From assembly GCA_937876715.1 (NCBI GenBank), contig CALEGA010000044.1:1-18074 (forward strand): DNA of 18,074 nucleotides, in the 5' to 3' direction. Under the pieces are notes generated by a model, which saw only the letters and a list, made by a program, of their open reading frames with translations, did no database searches and had not been told where the DNA came from. Positions within the stretch are counted from its first letter, which is position 1, and each line of letters opens with the position of its first letter. A program made the translations under genes and the position numbers. Source of the stretch: an uncultured Candidatus Saccharibacteria bacterium (GTDB lineage: Bacteria > Patescibacteriota > Saccharimonadia > Saccharimonadales > Saccharimonadaceae). Shown in pieces: positions 1 through 6,642 of the stretch.

Positions 1-2087
1 TTGCCAAACGCCCCACCATCACTCGGCCCCATGCCCTTAATTTGCACCGGCTGCGCAATTACATCCGGATTATATTCCGGCGGTCGCTGTTTCCTCAAGA
101 AATCTGTCAAGTTCTTTACGTCGCCATTCCCTTTATCATCTTCATACATCCACGCACCCTGAATCCTCCGCGGCTTCCCCATCATTTCCGTCGTCAACAT
201 TAGCATATCACCTTTACCGAGCAACTTCTCCGCTCCACCTTGGTCTAGCATAATCCGTGAGTCAATTTGGCTCCCCACCGCAAAGGCAATCCTCCCCGGC
301 ACGTTCGCCTTAATTAGACCCGTAATCACCTTCACCTCCGGACGCTGGGTCGCCAGCACTAGGTGAATCCCCGCCGCACGACCTTTCTGCGCAATTCGCA
401 CAATCAACATCTCCAGGTCTTTCCCAGCCATCATCATTAGGTCCGCCATCTCGTCAATCACTACCACAATATACGGCATCTTCCCCTCTTGTGGTGCTTC
501 CTTTTCTTTCTCGTCTTCTTTCTGCTCAGAAACATCCGCAATCTTGGAATTATAATCAGAAATATTCTTCACCTTCTTTTCTGCCATCAACGTATAACGC
601 TTTTCCATTTCGTTCACTGCCCACTTTAGAGCTGAAAGCGCCTTTTCAGTAGAAGTAATAATCGGCGTCAAAAGATGTGGAATGTCATCATACATCGCCA
701 TCTCCACCTGCTTCGGGTCAACGATAATCAACTTCAAATCGCTCGGCGTATTGCGATATAACAGCGAAGAAATCAGCGTATTCGTCATCACTGACTTACC
801 TGAACCAGTTGTACCGGCAATCAAGAGGTGCGGCATCTTCGCTAGGTTCGCCACCACACTCTTACCAGAAATATCTTTCCCCACCGCAAACGTCAGCGGA
901 TCTTTCGCTTTCTTCCACTCCTGACTCTCAATAATTCCCCTGAGCATCACGCTCGCACTCTTCACGTTCGGGATTTCCACGCCCACACTCCGCGTCCCCG
1001 GAATCGGCGCCTCAATCCTAATCTTATCTACGGCAAGATTCAAAGCAAGCTCCTTATCGCGCGCCAAAATCTTCGAAAGATTCACTCCTGCCGGCGGGCG
1101 CATCGTATATTGAGTAACACGAGGACCAATGTTCGCTCCCTCCATCTCTACATCAATCCCGAACTCCGCCAACGTTGACTTAATCACCACGGCATTTTGC
1201 TGAATATTTCCCGCATCCGCCGGACTTTGTTTCTTCTCTAATAGTTCCGTTCCAGGGAATTTCCAATCCTTGTCCGCCACCGACGTCAGCGCTCCCTTAG
1301 TTTCCGGCTTCGCTTCTGGTTTCGCCACCGGCTTCTCCACTTCTTCAATCTTCCCCCGTCCAAACAAACCGCGCTTCCTTGCTGGCACCTCTTCTTCTTT
1401 CTTCTCTTCCACAGCCACCCCCTTGTTCACACGGAACTCCAGTTTCCGCTTCTTTCCGTCCTCAATTTCTTCAATCTCGCCGCCTTTCCCCTCATCCATT
1501 GGCAAAGCCTGCTTCTCTTTCCCTTTCAGCGATCGCTTCATACCTTTCACCACCGCGCTCGGCGTCTTTTGCAAAATAAACAACAAACACACCGCAATCA
1601 ACACCACATAAACAAAGATTGCCGTCCCCTGCCCAAACATCGGCACAATCAGCTCATTCATCCACTGACCAACCGCTCCCCCGTGCGCTCCTTTCTCGCC
1701 AAATGTCGATACACCACTCGCTCCCGCCGCAAACGCAATCAAGAAAATCGACACAATCCAAACAATCGCTGGCAACCTATTATCTTCACTCCGAAAAATC
1801 TTCACCGCAAGATATGTGAACAAAAACGGTAACGCATACATCCCATTGCCAATCACAGAAAACACAATCTTATACGCCTGATTTTGCTCCCCCGAGAACC
1901 ACGTCGCCACTAGTATCACCGAAATCGCCAATAGCACCAGCGCCAACACTTGTTGTCCCCAACCCCCAGGCAACTCCTGCTTCTTACGCACTTCTTTTAC
2001 ATTTTTCTTTGTCGCTCCACGCCCTTTGCTTCCCCCACGCGGGCTTGAACTTCTTCCACCTCTACTTGTTTTCTTCTTCGTAGCCAT
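1..2087 (-). CDS. ftsK: DNA translocase FtsK/SpoIIIE, 3' end outside window
   Basis: This is a hexameric, membrane-anchored ATPase that pumps chromosomal DNA through the division septum. Reading the minus strand from the ATG at 2087 gives about 695 open residues running off the left edge. The N terminus is a basic Lys/Arg/Ser-rich tail of about 40 residues, followed by three to four hydrophobic segments between about 45 and 170, then a charged linker to about 275. The motor follows, with Walker A GTTGSGKS at about 425-432, Walker B IVVVIDEM at about 540-547, the ATQRP segment, and the IDSRIMLDQGGAEKLLGKGD block typical of the family. The C-terminal winged-helix gamma domain would lie beyond the window. 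No Shine-Dalgarno precedes the ATG, but a good promoter ends 9 nt upstream, so the message may be nearly leaderless. The family call is secure. Confidence 0.96.
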   Translation of the reverse strand, partial: MATKKKTSRGGRSSSPRGGSKGRGATKKNVKEVRKKQELPGGWGQQVLALVLLAISVILVATWFSGEQNQAYKIVFSVIGNGMYALPFLFTYLAVKIFRSEDNRLPAIVWIVSIFLIAFAAGASGVSTFGEKGAHGGAVGQWMNELIVPMFGQGTAIFVYVVLIAVCLLFILQKTPSAVVKGMKRSLKGKEKQALPMDEGKGGEIEEIEDGKKRKLEFRVNKGVAVEEKKEEEVPARKRGLFGRGKIEEVEKPVAKPEAKPETKGALTSVADKDWKFPGTELLEKKQSPADAGNIQQNAVVIKSTLAEFGIDVEMEGANIGPRVTQYTMRPPAGVNLSKILARDKELALNLAVDKIRIEAPIPGTRSVGVEIPNVKSASVMLRGIIESQEWKKAKDPLTFAVGKDISGKSVVANLAKMPHLLIAGTTGSGKSVMTNTLISSLLYRNTPSDLKLIIVDPKQVEMAMYDDIPHLLTPIITSTEKALSALKWAVNEMEKRYTLMAEKKVKNISDYNSKIADVSEQKEDEKEKEAPQEGKMPYIVVVIDEMADLMMMAGKDLEMLIVRIAQKGRAAGIHLVLATQRPEVKVITGLIKANVPGRIAFAVGSQIDSRIMLDQGGAEKLLGKGDMLMLTTEMMGKPRRIQGAWMYEDDKGNGDVKNLTDFLRKQRPPEYNPDVIAQPVQIKGMGPSDGGAFG

Positions 2088-2096
2088 AACTACTAT

Positions 2097-2125
2097 ATAA
2101 TAACATACTGTATTTATTTTTTCAA
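2097..2125 (-). promoter_or_regulatory. Candidate ftsK promoter, near-leaderless
   Basis: On the minus strand a -35 TTGAAA (2120-2125) is followed by a 17-bp spacer and a -10 TATTAT (2097-2102). Only 9 nt separate the -10 from the ftsK ATG, so transcription should begin within a few bases of the start codon. The -35 and spacer overlap the left arm of the palindrome at 2108-2230. Confidence 0.55.
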
Positions 2126-2230
2126 AGTTATTCGAGGAAGAATCAAGTAGCGGAGCGAACCGTACTTAAAGGTACGGAGAGCGAGCAACGAAGATTCTGA
2201 CGAAGAAGAACGAAGAAAAAATAAATACAG
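2108..2230. repeat. 123-bp nested palindrome between ftsK and the 68-aa gene
   Basis: The outer arms are a perfect 16-bp inverted repeat, CTGTATTTATTTTTTC at 2108-2123 and its complement at 2215-2230. An inner hairpin CCGTAC/GTACGG (2160-2165 and 2172-2177) has the same centre, near 2169. Between them is weaker pairing (AGAATC/GATTCT) and purine-rich GCGAGC/GAAGAA-type sequence. No coding potential is evident. It could fold as a cruciform or long hairpin. With A-rich 3' arms on both strands it is not a standard terminator, and no clear target-site duplication was seen. Confidence 0.7.
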
Positions 2231-2231
2231 G

Positions 2232-2255
2232 AAAAAGGCTGGCAAATCGCCAGCC
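2232..2255 (-). terminator. Rho-independent terminator of the 68-aa membrane protein gene
   Basis: On the minus strand a 7-bp stem GGCTGGC/GCCAGCC (2249-2255 and 2237-2243) with a 5-nt loop is followed by five T residues (2236-2232). It lies about 25 nt past the stop codon at 2280 and would insulate the gene from ftsK. Confidence 0.8.
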
Positions 2256-2279
2256 ACTGGTCAGTATCTTGCGGTAACT

Positions 2280-2486
2280 TCAGAAACGGGGTGTTATCAT
2301 TGCAAATTTCACAGAGTCCTGCTCTTTGAACGTCCTCCTGTACTGAGGATACTCGTCCAACATCATTCGCGCCAACACTTCTTCTGGGACATCATCCCTG
2401 TTCATACTTCCAGCACGCAAATCTCTCCACTCCACATAGATCGTCACACACACTGCCACTAAAATTACCGCGAGCACTATCACCAT
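2280..2486 (-). CDS. 68-aa single-pass membrane protein, function unknown
   Basis: The product starts MVIVLAVILVAVC, one hydrophobic helix of about 18 residues at the extreme N terminus, followed by an acidic, soluble tail ending KFAMITPRF. I do not recognise a family. The reading frame could begin at an ATG at 2534 (84 aa). The ATG at 2486 is preferred because a strong Shine-Dalgarno AAGGGGGAG sits just upstream, and because the promoter -10 at 2540-2545 is too close to 2534 for that codon to be in the mRNA. The gene is a stand-alone unit, with its own promoter just past the pnp stop and its own terminator. A small membrane adaptor or stress peptide is possible, but nothing in the sequence decides this. 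Confidence 0.65.
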   Translation of the reverse strand: MVIVLAVILVAVCVTIYVEWRDLRAGSMNRDDVPEEVLARMMLDEYPQYRRTFKEQDSVKFAMITPRF

Positions 2487-2539
2487 AAGGAACTCCCCCT
2501 TAACAATAAAATATGGAATCGTCAATGACTCCATATCTT

Positions 2540-2568
2540 ATTATATCACACTTTCCCTAAAAAGTAAA
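2540..2568 (-). promoter_or_regulatory. Promoter for the 68-aa membrane protein gene
   Basis: On the minus strand TTTACT (2563-2568), a 17-bp spacer and a perfect TATAAT (2540-2545) predict a start near 2533 and a leader of about 45 nt that carries the Shine-Dalgarno for the ATG at 2486. It begins immediately after the pnp stop codon at 2571. Confidence 0.6.
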
Positions 2569-2570
2569 TG

Positions 2571-4745
2571 CTAATCCAGGTGACGCATCGTCAAGGATAA
2601 CTTCCCGCGATCGTCTATCGCAACCAACTTCACTCTTACTTTTTGCCCAACTTTCAACACGTCCGACACGTTCGCCACTCTCTTATCAGAAATCTGCGAC
2701 ACGTGCAGCATTCCATCAATCCCAGGCATAATGTTCACAAACGCGCCAAAGTCCTTAATCGTCACCACCGTTCCCTCATAAATCTTCCCCACTTCCGGCT
2801 CTTCGACAAGTCCCTTAATCCATTCCACGGCACGTTCAATCGCTTTCGGGTCAGCACCAGACACCGTCACGAGACCAGATTCCTCGACATCCACCGTCGC
2901 ACCGGTTTCACTAGTAATCTTGTTGATAGTTTCTCCACCTTTACCAATAATCGCACCAATCTTATCTTGCTTCACCATCAACTTCTCAATCCTCGGCGCG
3001 TGCTCAGAAATCTTCTCGCGCGGACCAGGCAACACGGAAAGCATATGATCCAAGATAAACATCCTGCCCTCGTGCGATTGTTTAATCGCTTTCTCAAGAA
3101 TTTCCACCGGCAACCCGTGTACTTTCATATCCATTTGCAGCGCCGTCACCCCCTCCGTCGTACCCGTCACTTTAAAGTCCATATCACCCGCAAAATCCTC
3201 CGCATCCATCAAATCCGTCAAAACATATGCCTTATCAATGTCATCCGCCGTAATGTCAGAACCTTTTGGCACATCCACCATCAACCCCATCGCCACACCG
3301 CTCACCGGTCGCTTCAGAGGCACACCAGCATCCATCAAGGCAAGACAGGAAGAACAGGTTGCCGCCATCGATGTCGAACCGTTCTGCGACATAATCTCCG
3401 TCACCGAACGAATCGCGTACGGGAAATCTTCCTCATCTGGCAAAACTGGCAACAGCGCGCGCTCCGCCAAATAACCGTGTCCCACTTCGCGACGCCCAGG
3501 CGAACCCAAGCGCCCAACTTCACCCACTGTATAAGCTGGCGCGTTGTAATGATGCATATAGCGACGCTTTCCGTCCGTCACCTCCATCGTATCAACCAGC
3601 TGCGCCAAAGACAACGGCGCCAAAGTCACAATGTTCATCGCTTGCGTCACGCCACGCGTAAACAGAGACGAACCGTGGCAACGTGGCAAAATCCCCACTT
3701 GTGAGGAGAGAGGTCGCACCTCTGTCGTCTTGCGACCATCCGGACGAATCCCGTCCTCAACAATCGACCGACGCACCTCGTGATGCACCGCCAGTTCAAA
3801 CGCTTGATTATACTGGTCGCGCAAATTCTCGTCATACCACTCAACTTTTTCGTTATCGGTCTCCCCCTCGCCAAGCTCCAGCGCAAACTGATCGTGCATT
3901 TCATATTTCATCTCGTCCAGCACTCTTGCGCGCTCCAAGACATTCCCGCGCACTTTCTCACCAAACTTCCCCTCGGTCCACTTGTCAACTCTCTCTTGAA
4001 TTTCTGGATCTGGCAGCACTAATTCATATTCCTGCTCTGGTGCATCCACAATCTTTTGTAGTTCTCTCTGCAAATCCAGTGCTGGCTGAACATTTTCCAC
4101 TGCCCAGTGCATCGCCTCAATAATCATTTCTTCTGGCACCTCTTTCGCGCCAGCTTCCACCATCACAACTTTACCATCTTTACAAGCCACCACGAGGTCA
4201 AGCGCCGACTTTTCGCGCTCTTCTGGCGTCAAAAATGCCTTAAACTCCCCGTTAATCCGACCAATGCGCAACCCCGCCACCGGTCCGTCAAACGGCACGC
4301 CAGCGTTCATAAGAGCAGCAGAAGCAGCAACCATCGCTACTACATCCGGTCTGAAATTCGGGTCCATCGACAGCACTGTCGTCACGACTTGCACCTCTTG
4401 GCGATAACCTTTCGGGAACAACGGACGAATTGGGCGGTCAATCAAACGACCGACCAAAACCGCATTGTCAGACGGCTTCCCCTCTCTCTTAATAAACTTA
4501 CTGGAAGAAATCTTTCCTGACGCATAAAACTTCTCTTCGTAGTCAATCGAAAGCGGGAAAAAATCTTGCACCACCGGCTTCGTCCCCACCACGACCGAAC
4601 CTAAAACGACCGTGTCGCCATATTCCACTAAAACCGACGAAGTCGTCCTAAACCCGACTCGGTTCACCTCTAGCGAAAGCTCGCGCCCTAGCCAGTTCTT
4701 CTTTACCACAGTGGTTTTCTTACCACTCGGATTAATAATATCCAT
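2571..4745 (-). CDS. pnp: Polyribonucleotide nucleotidyltransferase (PNPase)
   Basis: PNPase is a trimeric 3'-5' exoribonuclease that uses phosphate to release nucleoside diphosphates, and is central to mRNA decay. The 724-aa product has the full architecture: first RNase PH domain (about 10-140), helical linker, second RNase PH domain (about 310-540, with GSPGRREVGHG and the active-site region LQMDMKVHGLP), KH domain with the IGKGG loop at about 600, and a C-terminal S1 domain (about 625-695). The frame extends 12 codons further to 4781. The ATG at 4745 (MDIINPSGKK) is chosen because AAAGG lies 8 nt upstream and because PNPases normally begin close to this point. An extended -10 promoter at 4847-4852 gives a leader of about 95 nt. 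In many bacteria pnp directly follows rpsO; here a plus-strand gene lies between. Confidence 0.97.
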   Translation of the reverse strand: MDIINPSGKKTTVVKKNWLGRELSLEVNRVGFRTTSSVLVEYGDTVVLGSVVVGTKPVVQDFFPLSIDYEEKFYASGKISSSKFIKREGKPSDNAVLVGRLIDRPIRPLFPKGYRQEVQVVTTVLSMDPNFRPDVVAMVAASAALMNAGVPFDGPVAGLRIGRINGEFKAFLTPEEREKSALDLVVACKDGKVVMVEAGAKEVPEEMIIEAMHWAVENVQPALDLQRELQKIVDAPEQEYELVLPDPEIQERVDKWTEGKFGEKVRGNVLERARVLDEMKYEMHDQFALELGEGETDNEKVEWYDENLRDQYNQAFELAVHHEVRRSIVEDGIRPDGRKTTEVRPLSSQVGILPRCHGSSLFTRGVTQAMNIVTLAPLSLAQLVDTMEVTDGKRRYMHHYNAPAYTVGEVGRLGSPGRREVGHGYLAERALLPVLPDEEDFPYAIRSVTEIMSQNGSTSMAATCSSCLALMDAGVPLKRPVSGVAMGLMVDVPKGSDITADDIDKAYVLTDLMDAEDFAGDMDFKVTGTTEGVTALQMDMKVHGLPVEILEKAIKQSHEGRMFILDHMLSVLPGPREKISEHAPRIEKLMVKQDKIGAIIGKGGETINKITSETGATVDVEESGLVTVSGADPKAIERAVEWIKGLVEEPEVGKIYEGTVVTIKDFGAFVNIMPGIDGMLHVSQISDKRVANVSDVLKVGQKVRVKLVAIDDRGKLSLTMRHLD

Positions 4746-4755
4746 TAAGGATCCC

Positions 4756-4767
4756 TTTCTCGAGAAA
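4756..4767. promoter_or_regulatory. 12-bp perfect palindrome in the pnp leader
   Basis: TTTCTCGAGAAA reads the same on both strands and lies a few bases upstream of, and partly overlapping, the A/G-rich ribosome site of pnp. A related half (TTTCGAGA) occurs further up the leader. It could be a protein-binding site or part of an RNA fold limiting ribosome access. PNPase autoregulates through its leader in E. coli, but no similarity to that leader is claimed. Confidence 0.3.
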
Positions 4768-4846
4768 ACCTCAGAGAACAACCGTAAAATCTCGAAATTT
4801 TTTACAACTCTTCTCTGCCGTTTTCCCGTATTAATTTACTACCCCT

Positions 4847-4852
4847 ATTATA
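4847..4852 (-). promoter_or_regulatory. Extended -10 promoter of pnp
   Basis: The minus strand reads GTGTGGTATAAT, a perfect TATAAT preceded by TG at the extended -10 position. The -35 region 17 bp upstream (TTTTAT) is poor, as is common with extended -10 promoters. Start is predicted near 4840, giving a leader of about 95 nt. Confidence 0.6.
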
Positions 4853-4877
4853 CCACACTTACTATCTCTATAAAACA

Positions 4878-4906
4878 TTGACTTTTTTAAGCATATGTGG
4901 TATAAT
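4878..4906 (+). promoter_or_regulatory. Strong consensus promoter of the 205-aa gene
   Basis: TTGACT (4878-4883), a 17-bp spacer ending TGTGG, and a perfect TATAAT (4901-4906) with an extended -10 TG make the closest match to the sigma-70 consensus in the window. It predicts a start near 4913 and a leader of about 48 nt that includes AAAGGAGGG before the ATG at 4961. Confidence 0.8.
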
Positions 4907-4960
4907 TAGACCATAAGCCTATCTTCACTAGATAGAGTACATTAAAAGGAGGGCATAAAA

Positions 4961-5578
4961 ATGCCTTTTACGCCGGAATCTATGCTTAACGCCGAAAAAC
5001 TCGACCGTCCCCACGTCATCATCGACGCTGCTGAACCCCTGAAGTTCATCGTCGAATGGAAACATCACGACAAGGACGCCTCTGTTATCGACCCTATCAT
5101 AGAAATCTTCCGTCCCCTGCGCGACCGCATCCGCAAGGAACACGACATCCACATCGTCGCCACCTCTGGCACTTGGACAGACAAAAAAGTCGGCAAAGAC
5201 AAAATCCGCCGCACCTACATCTTATCCTACTGCCCAGGCGAGCGCCGCCAAAAGGACGTTGACCACAAGCTCCTCGCGAGTGAATTCAAGGCTGTCCAGC
5301 CTCGGCTCCTCGGCGACCTCCAAGAAATCTTGGACGCTTGGGTCGAAGCCGACAACGGTCTCAATCTCTTCCTCGAAGAGGGCAACAAGGAAAGTATTCA
5401 CAACTTCCTCCTCTCTGTCGGTCTCCGTAAGCCCGAACCCGAAGAAGAAAAACGTCCCACCAAGGAAGAGCGCCGCCAGGCTTATCTCGCGGAACATCCC
5501 GAGCACGCCAACACGGCAAAACCGCGGCAGAAAACCGCCAGAAAAGTCATCCCCAACAAGGCAAAAATGATTCACTAA
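4961..5578 (+). CDS. Uncharacterised 205-aa soluble protein
   Basis: I do not recognise a family. The product has no signal peptide or membrane segment. Residues 1-155 look like a mixed alpha/beta globular domain (strands near RPHVIIDA, LKFIVEWK, IHIVATSGTW and RRTYILSYC; helices near 45-60, 105-130 and 142-152). From about 157 a Lys/Glu/Arg-rich, probably disordered tail runs to KAKMIH. The start is secure: AAAGGAGGG lies 7 nt before the ATG. With a near-consensus promoter and a strong terminator it looks highly expressed and transcribed alone. It lies on the opposite strand between rpsO and pnp, which are adjacent in many bacteria. Its codons are rich in C at third positions (ATC, GAC, CTC), unlike minus-strand neighbours rich in G/T, which fits strand composition rather than needing transfer. 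A nucleic-acid-binding role is possible from the basic tail but unproven. Confidence 0.85.
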   Translation: MPFTPESMLNAEKLDRPHVIIDAAEPLKFIVEWKHHDKDASVIDPIIEIFRPLRDRIRKEHDIHIVATSGTWTDKKVGKDKIRRTYILSYCPGERRQKDVDHKLLASEFKAVQPRLLGDLQEILDAWVEADNGLNLFLEEGNKESIHNFLLSVGLRKPEPEEEKRPTKEERRQAYLAEHPEHANTAKPRQKTARKVIPNKAKMIH

Positions 5579-5591
5579 TTCCCTCCCACAA

Positions 5592-5628
5592 AAATCCCCC
5601 GTACTTAAAACGGGGGATTTCTCTTTTT
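5592..5628. terminator. Bidirectional rho-independent terminator between the 205-aa gene and rpsO
   Basis: An 11-bp perfect stem AAATCCCCCGT/ACGGGGGATTT (5592-5602 and 5610-5620) with a 7-nt loop is followed by TTTCTCTTTTT on the plus strand. On the minus strand the stem ends in ATTTTTG, so it can also stop transcripts from rpsO. It starts 13 nt after the 205-aa stop and lies about 60 nt past the rpsO stop. Confidence 0.9.
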
Positions 5629-5678
5629 CCCGAGTTTAATCTTTCCGAATAAACCAAGGAGAAAGTTTATTTGAGAGG

Positions 5679-5945
5679 CTACTTGCGCAAACCGAGCTTG
5701 GAAACGGTCTCCTTATACAGCTCGAAATCGGTCTTCTCAAGATACTTCAACAGTTTCTTGCGCTTCCCGACCATTTGCATAAGTCCACGTCGTGCCATAA
5801 AATCGTGCTTATTCGCCTTCACGTGCTCCGTCACTTCCTTAATCCTCTCGGTCAGGATTGCAACTTGCACCTCAGGAGAACCCACGTCTTTTTCGCTACG
5901 CGCGAGCTTCTTGATAGCCTCTGCTTTCTTATCTTTGCTAATCAT
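5679..5945 (-). CDS. rpsO: 30S ribosomal protein S15
   Basis: S15 binds 16S rRNA in the central domain and helps form the platform and an intersubunit bridge. The 88-residue product has the standard family length and the conserved DVGSPEVQVAILTERI stretch at about 20-35, then the KHDFMARRGLMQMVGKRKKL segment. It begins 13 nt after the truB stop, in the common truB-rpsO order. There is no Shine-Dalgarno before the ATG. Instead a promoter with TATAAT lies 7 nt upstream, so transcription should start at or next to the ATG and the message is probably leaderless when made from this promoter. Read-through from truB could also supply it. The terminator at 5592-5628 closes the unit. Confidence 0.97.
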   Translation of the reverse strand: MISKDKKAEAIKKLARSEKDVGSPEVQVAILTERIKEVTEHVKANKHDFMARRGLMQMVGKRKKLLKYLEKTDFELYKETVSKLGLRK

Positions 5946-5952
5946 AGCGACA

Positions 5953-5981
5953 ATTATATCAGTTTTTCATAAATTCTTCAA
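5953..5981 (-). promoter_or_regulatory. Leaderless-type promoter of rpsO
   Basis: On the minus strand TTGAAG (5976-5981), a 17-bp spacer and a perfect TATAAT (5953-5958) end 7 nt before the rpsO ATG. The -35 and spacer are inside the last codons of truB, and the -10 directly follows the truB stop. The predicted start coincides with the initiation codon. Confidence 0.65.
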
Positions 5982-6618
5982 GAGATACGGCTTCTTCAAC
6001 CTTATATTTATCTATCTTTGTTCTCCTAAGCACCGTCAAATACGCGCCAGTTCCCAACTTAACCCCAATATCTTCCCCCAACGTCCTAATATACGTCCCA
6101 GAAGACACCTCCGTCCGAATCACTAGCTTCGGATAGTCATACTCCAAAATCTCTATCTTATATATAGTCACCTCTCGCGTCGGCGTTTCTACCTCCATCC
6201 CTTTCCGTGCCATCTCATACGCTCTCCGACCATTCACTTTCACCGCCGAAAACGCCGGCACTTTCTGCCAAATCTCCCCCGTAAAACTTTGAACAACTTT
6301 TTTAACTTCCTCAAAATCAGGCACCTCACCCGAATAACTTTTTTGTACTTCCCCCTCTGGATCACCTGTCGTCGAGGTCTCGCCCAATTTAATCTCCGCT
6401 ATATATTCTTTATCCAACTTCAAAAACTCATTTGAACGCTTCGTCGCTTTTCCAACCAACAAAATCAACAACCCCGTCGCAAACGGATCCAACGTCCCCG
6501 TGTGTCCAACTTTCACCTTTTTCCCCTCTCGCTCCGATAATACCCTCCTCACCCTCGCCACCACCCCAAACGAAGTAACACCTTCCGGCTTATCAATCAA
6601 AATAATCTCATTTTCCAT
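5959..6618 (-). CDS. truB: tRNA pseudouridine(55) synthase TruB
   Basis: TruB converts U55 to pseudouridine in the T-arm of tRNAs. The 219-aa product has the family signatures LIDKPEGVTSF at 7-17 and GHTGTLDPFATGLL at 38-51, with the catalytic Asp at residue 44. Later come KEYIAEIKLGETSTTGD, AFSAVKVNGRRAYEMAR and SGTYIRTLGEDIG. It is shorter than the E. coli enzyme (about 314 aa) and ends soon after the catalytic domain, so no C-terminal PUA domain is present. It sits 24 nt after the 739-aa gene and 13 nt before rpsO. No Shine-Dalgarno precedes the ATG. An extended -10 (TGGTAAAAT) ends 6 nt upstream, again suggesting a leaderless transcript. Confidence 0.95.
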   Translation of the reverse strand: MENEIILIDKPEGVTSFGVVARVRRVLSEREGKKVKVGHTGTLDPFATGLLILLVGKATKRSNEFLKLDKEYIAEIKLGETSTTGDPEGEVQKSYSGEVPDFEEVKKVVQSFTGEIWQKVPAFSAVKVNGRRAYEMARKGMEVETPTREVTIYKIEILEYDYPKLVIRTEVSSGTYIRTLGEDIGVKLGTGAYLTVLRRTKIDKYKVEEAVSLEEFMKN

Positions 6619-6624
6619 GAGATT

Positions 6625-6630
6625 ATTTTA
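6625..6630 (-). promoter_or_regulatory. Candidate leaderless extended -10 promoter of truB
   Basis: The minus strand reads TATGGTAAAAT, an extended -10, ending 6 nt before the truB ATG. No recognisable -35 lies 17 bp upstream. The short intergenic gap and the absence of a ribosome site agree with initiation on a leaderless message, but co-transcription with the upstream gene is also possible. Confidence 0.4.
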
Positions 6631-6642
6631 CCATATTATCTA

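Noticed and set aside
2487..2534. Upstream ATG giving an 84-aa version of the small membrane protein
   Set aside because: The -10 box at 2540-2545 would start transcription past this ATG, and the ATG at 2486 has a strong Shine-Dalgarno.
2643..3704. 353-codon open frame on the plus strand
   Set aside because: It lies wholly opposite pnp, is extremely His/Arg-rich, and has no ribosome site. It is a shadow of the GC-rich pnp codons.
4746..4781. Upstream start adding 12 residues to PNPase
   Set aside because: It lacks a ribosome site, and the added residues precede the normal family start. The ATG at 4745 has AAAGG at correct spacing.
5222..5575. 117-codon minus-strand frame opposite the 205-aa gene
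   Set aside because: Phe/Leu-rich shadow with no ribosome site. The plus-strand frame has promoter, Shine-Dalgarno and terminator.
5648..5671. AATAAAC/GTTTATT inverted repeat after rpsO
   Set aside because: A 7-bp AT-rich stem with a 10-nt loop and no T tract. The strong bidirectional terminator next to it explains transcript ends better.
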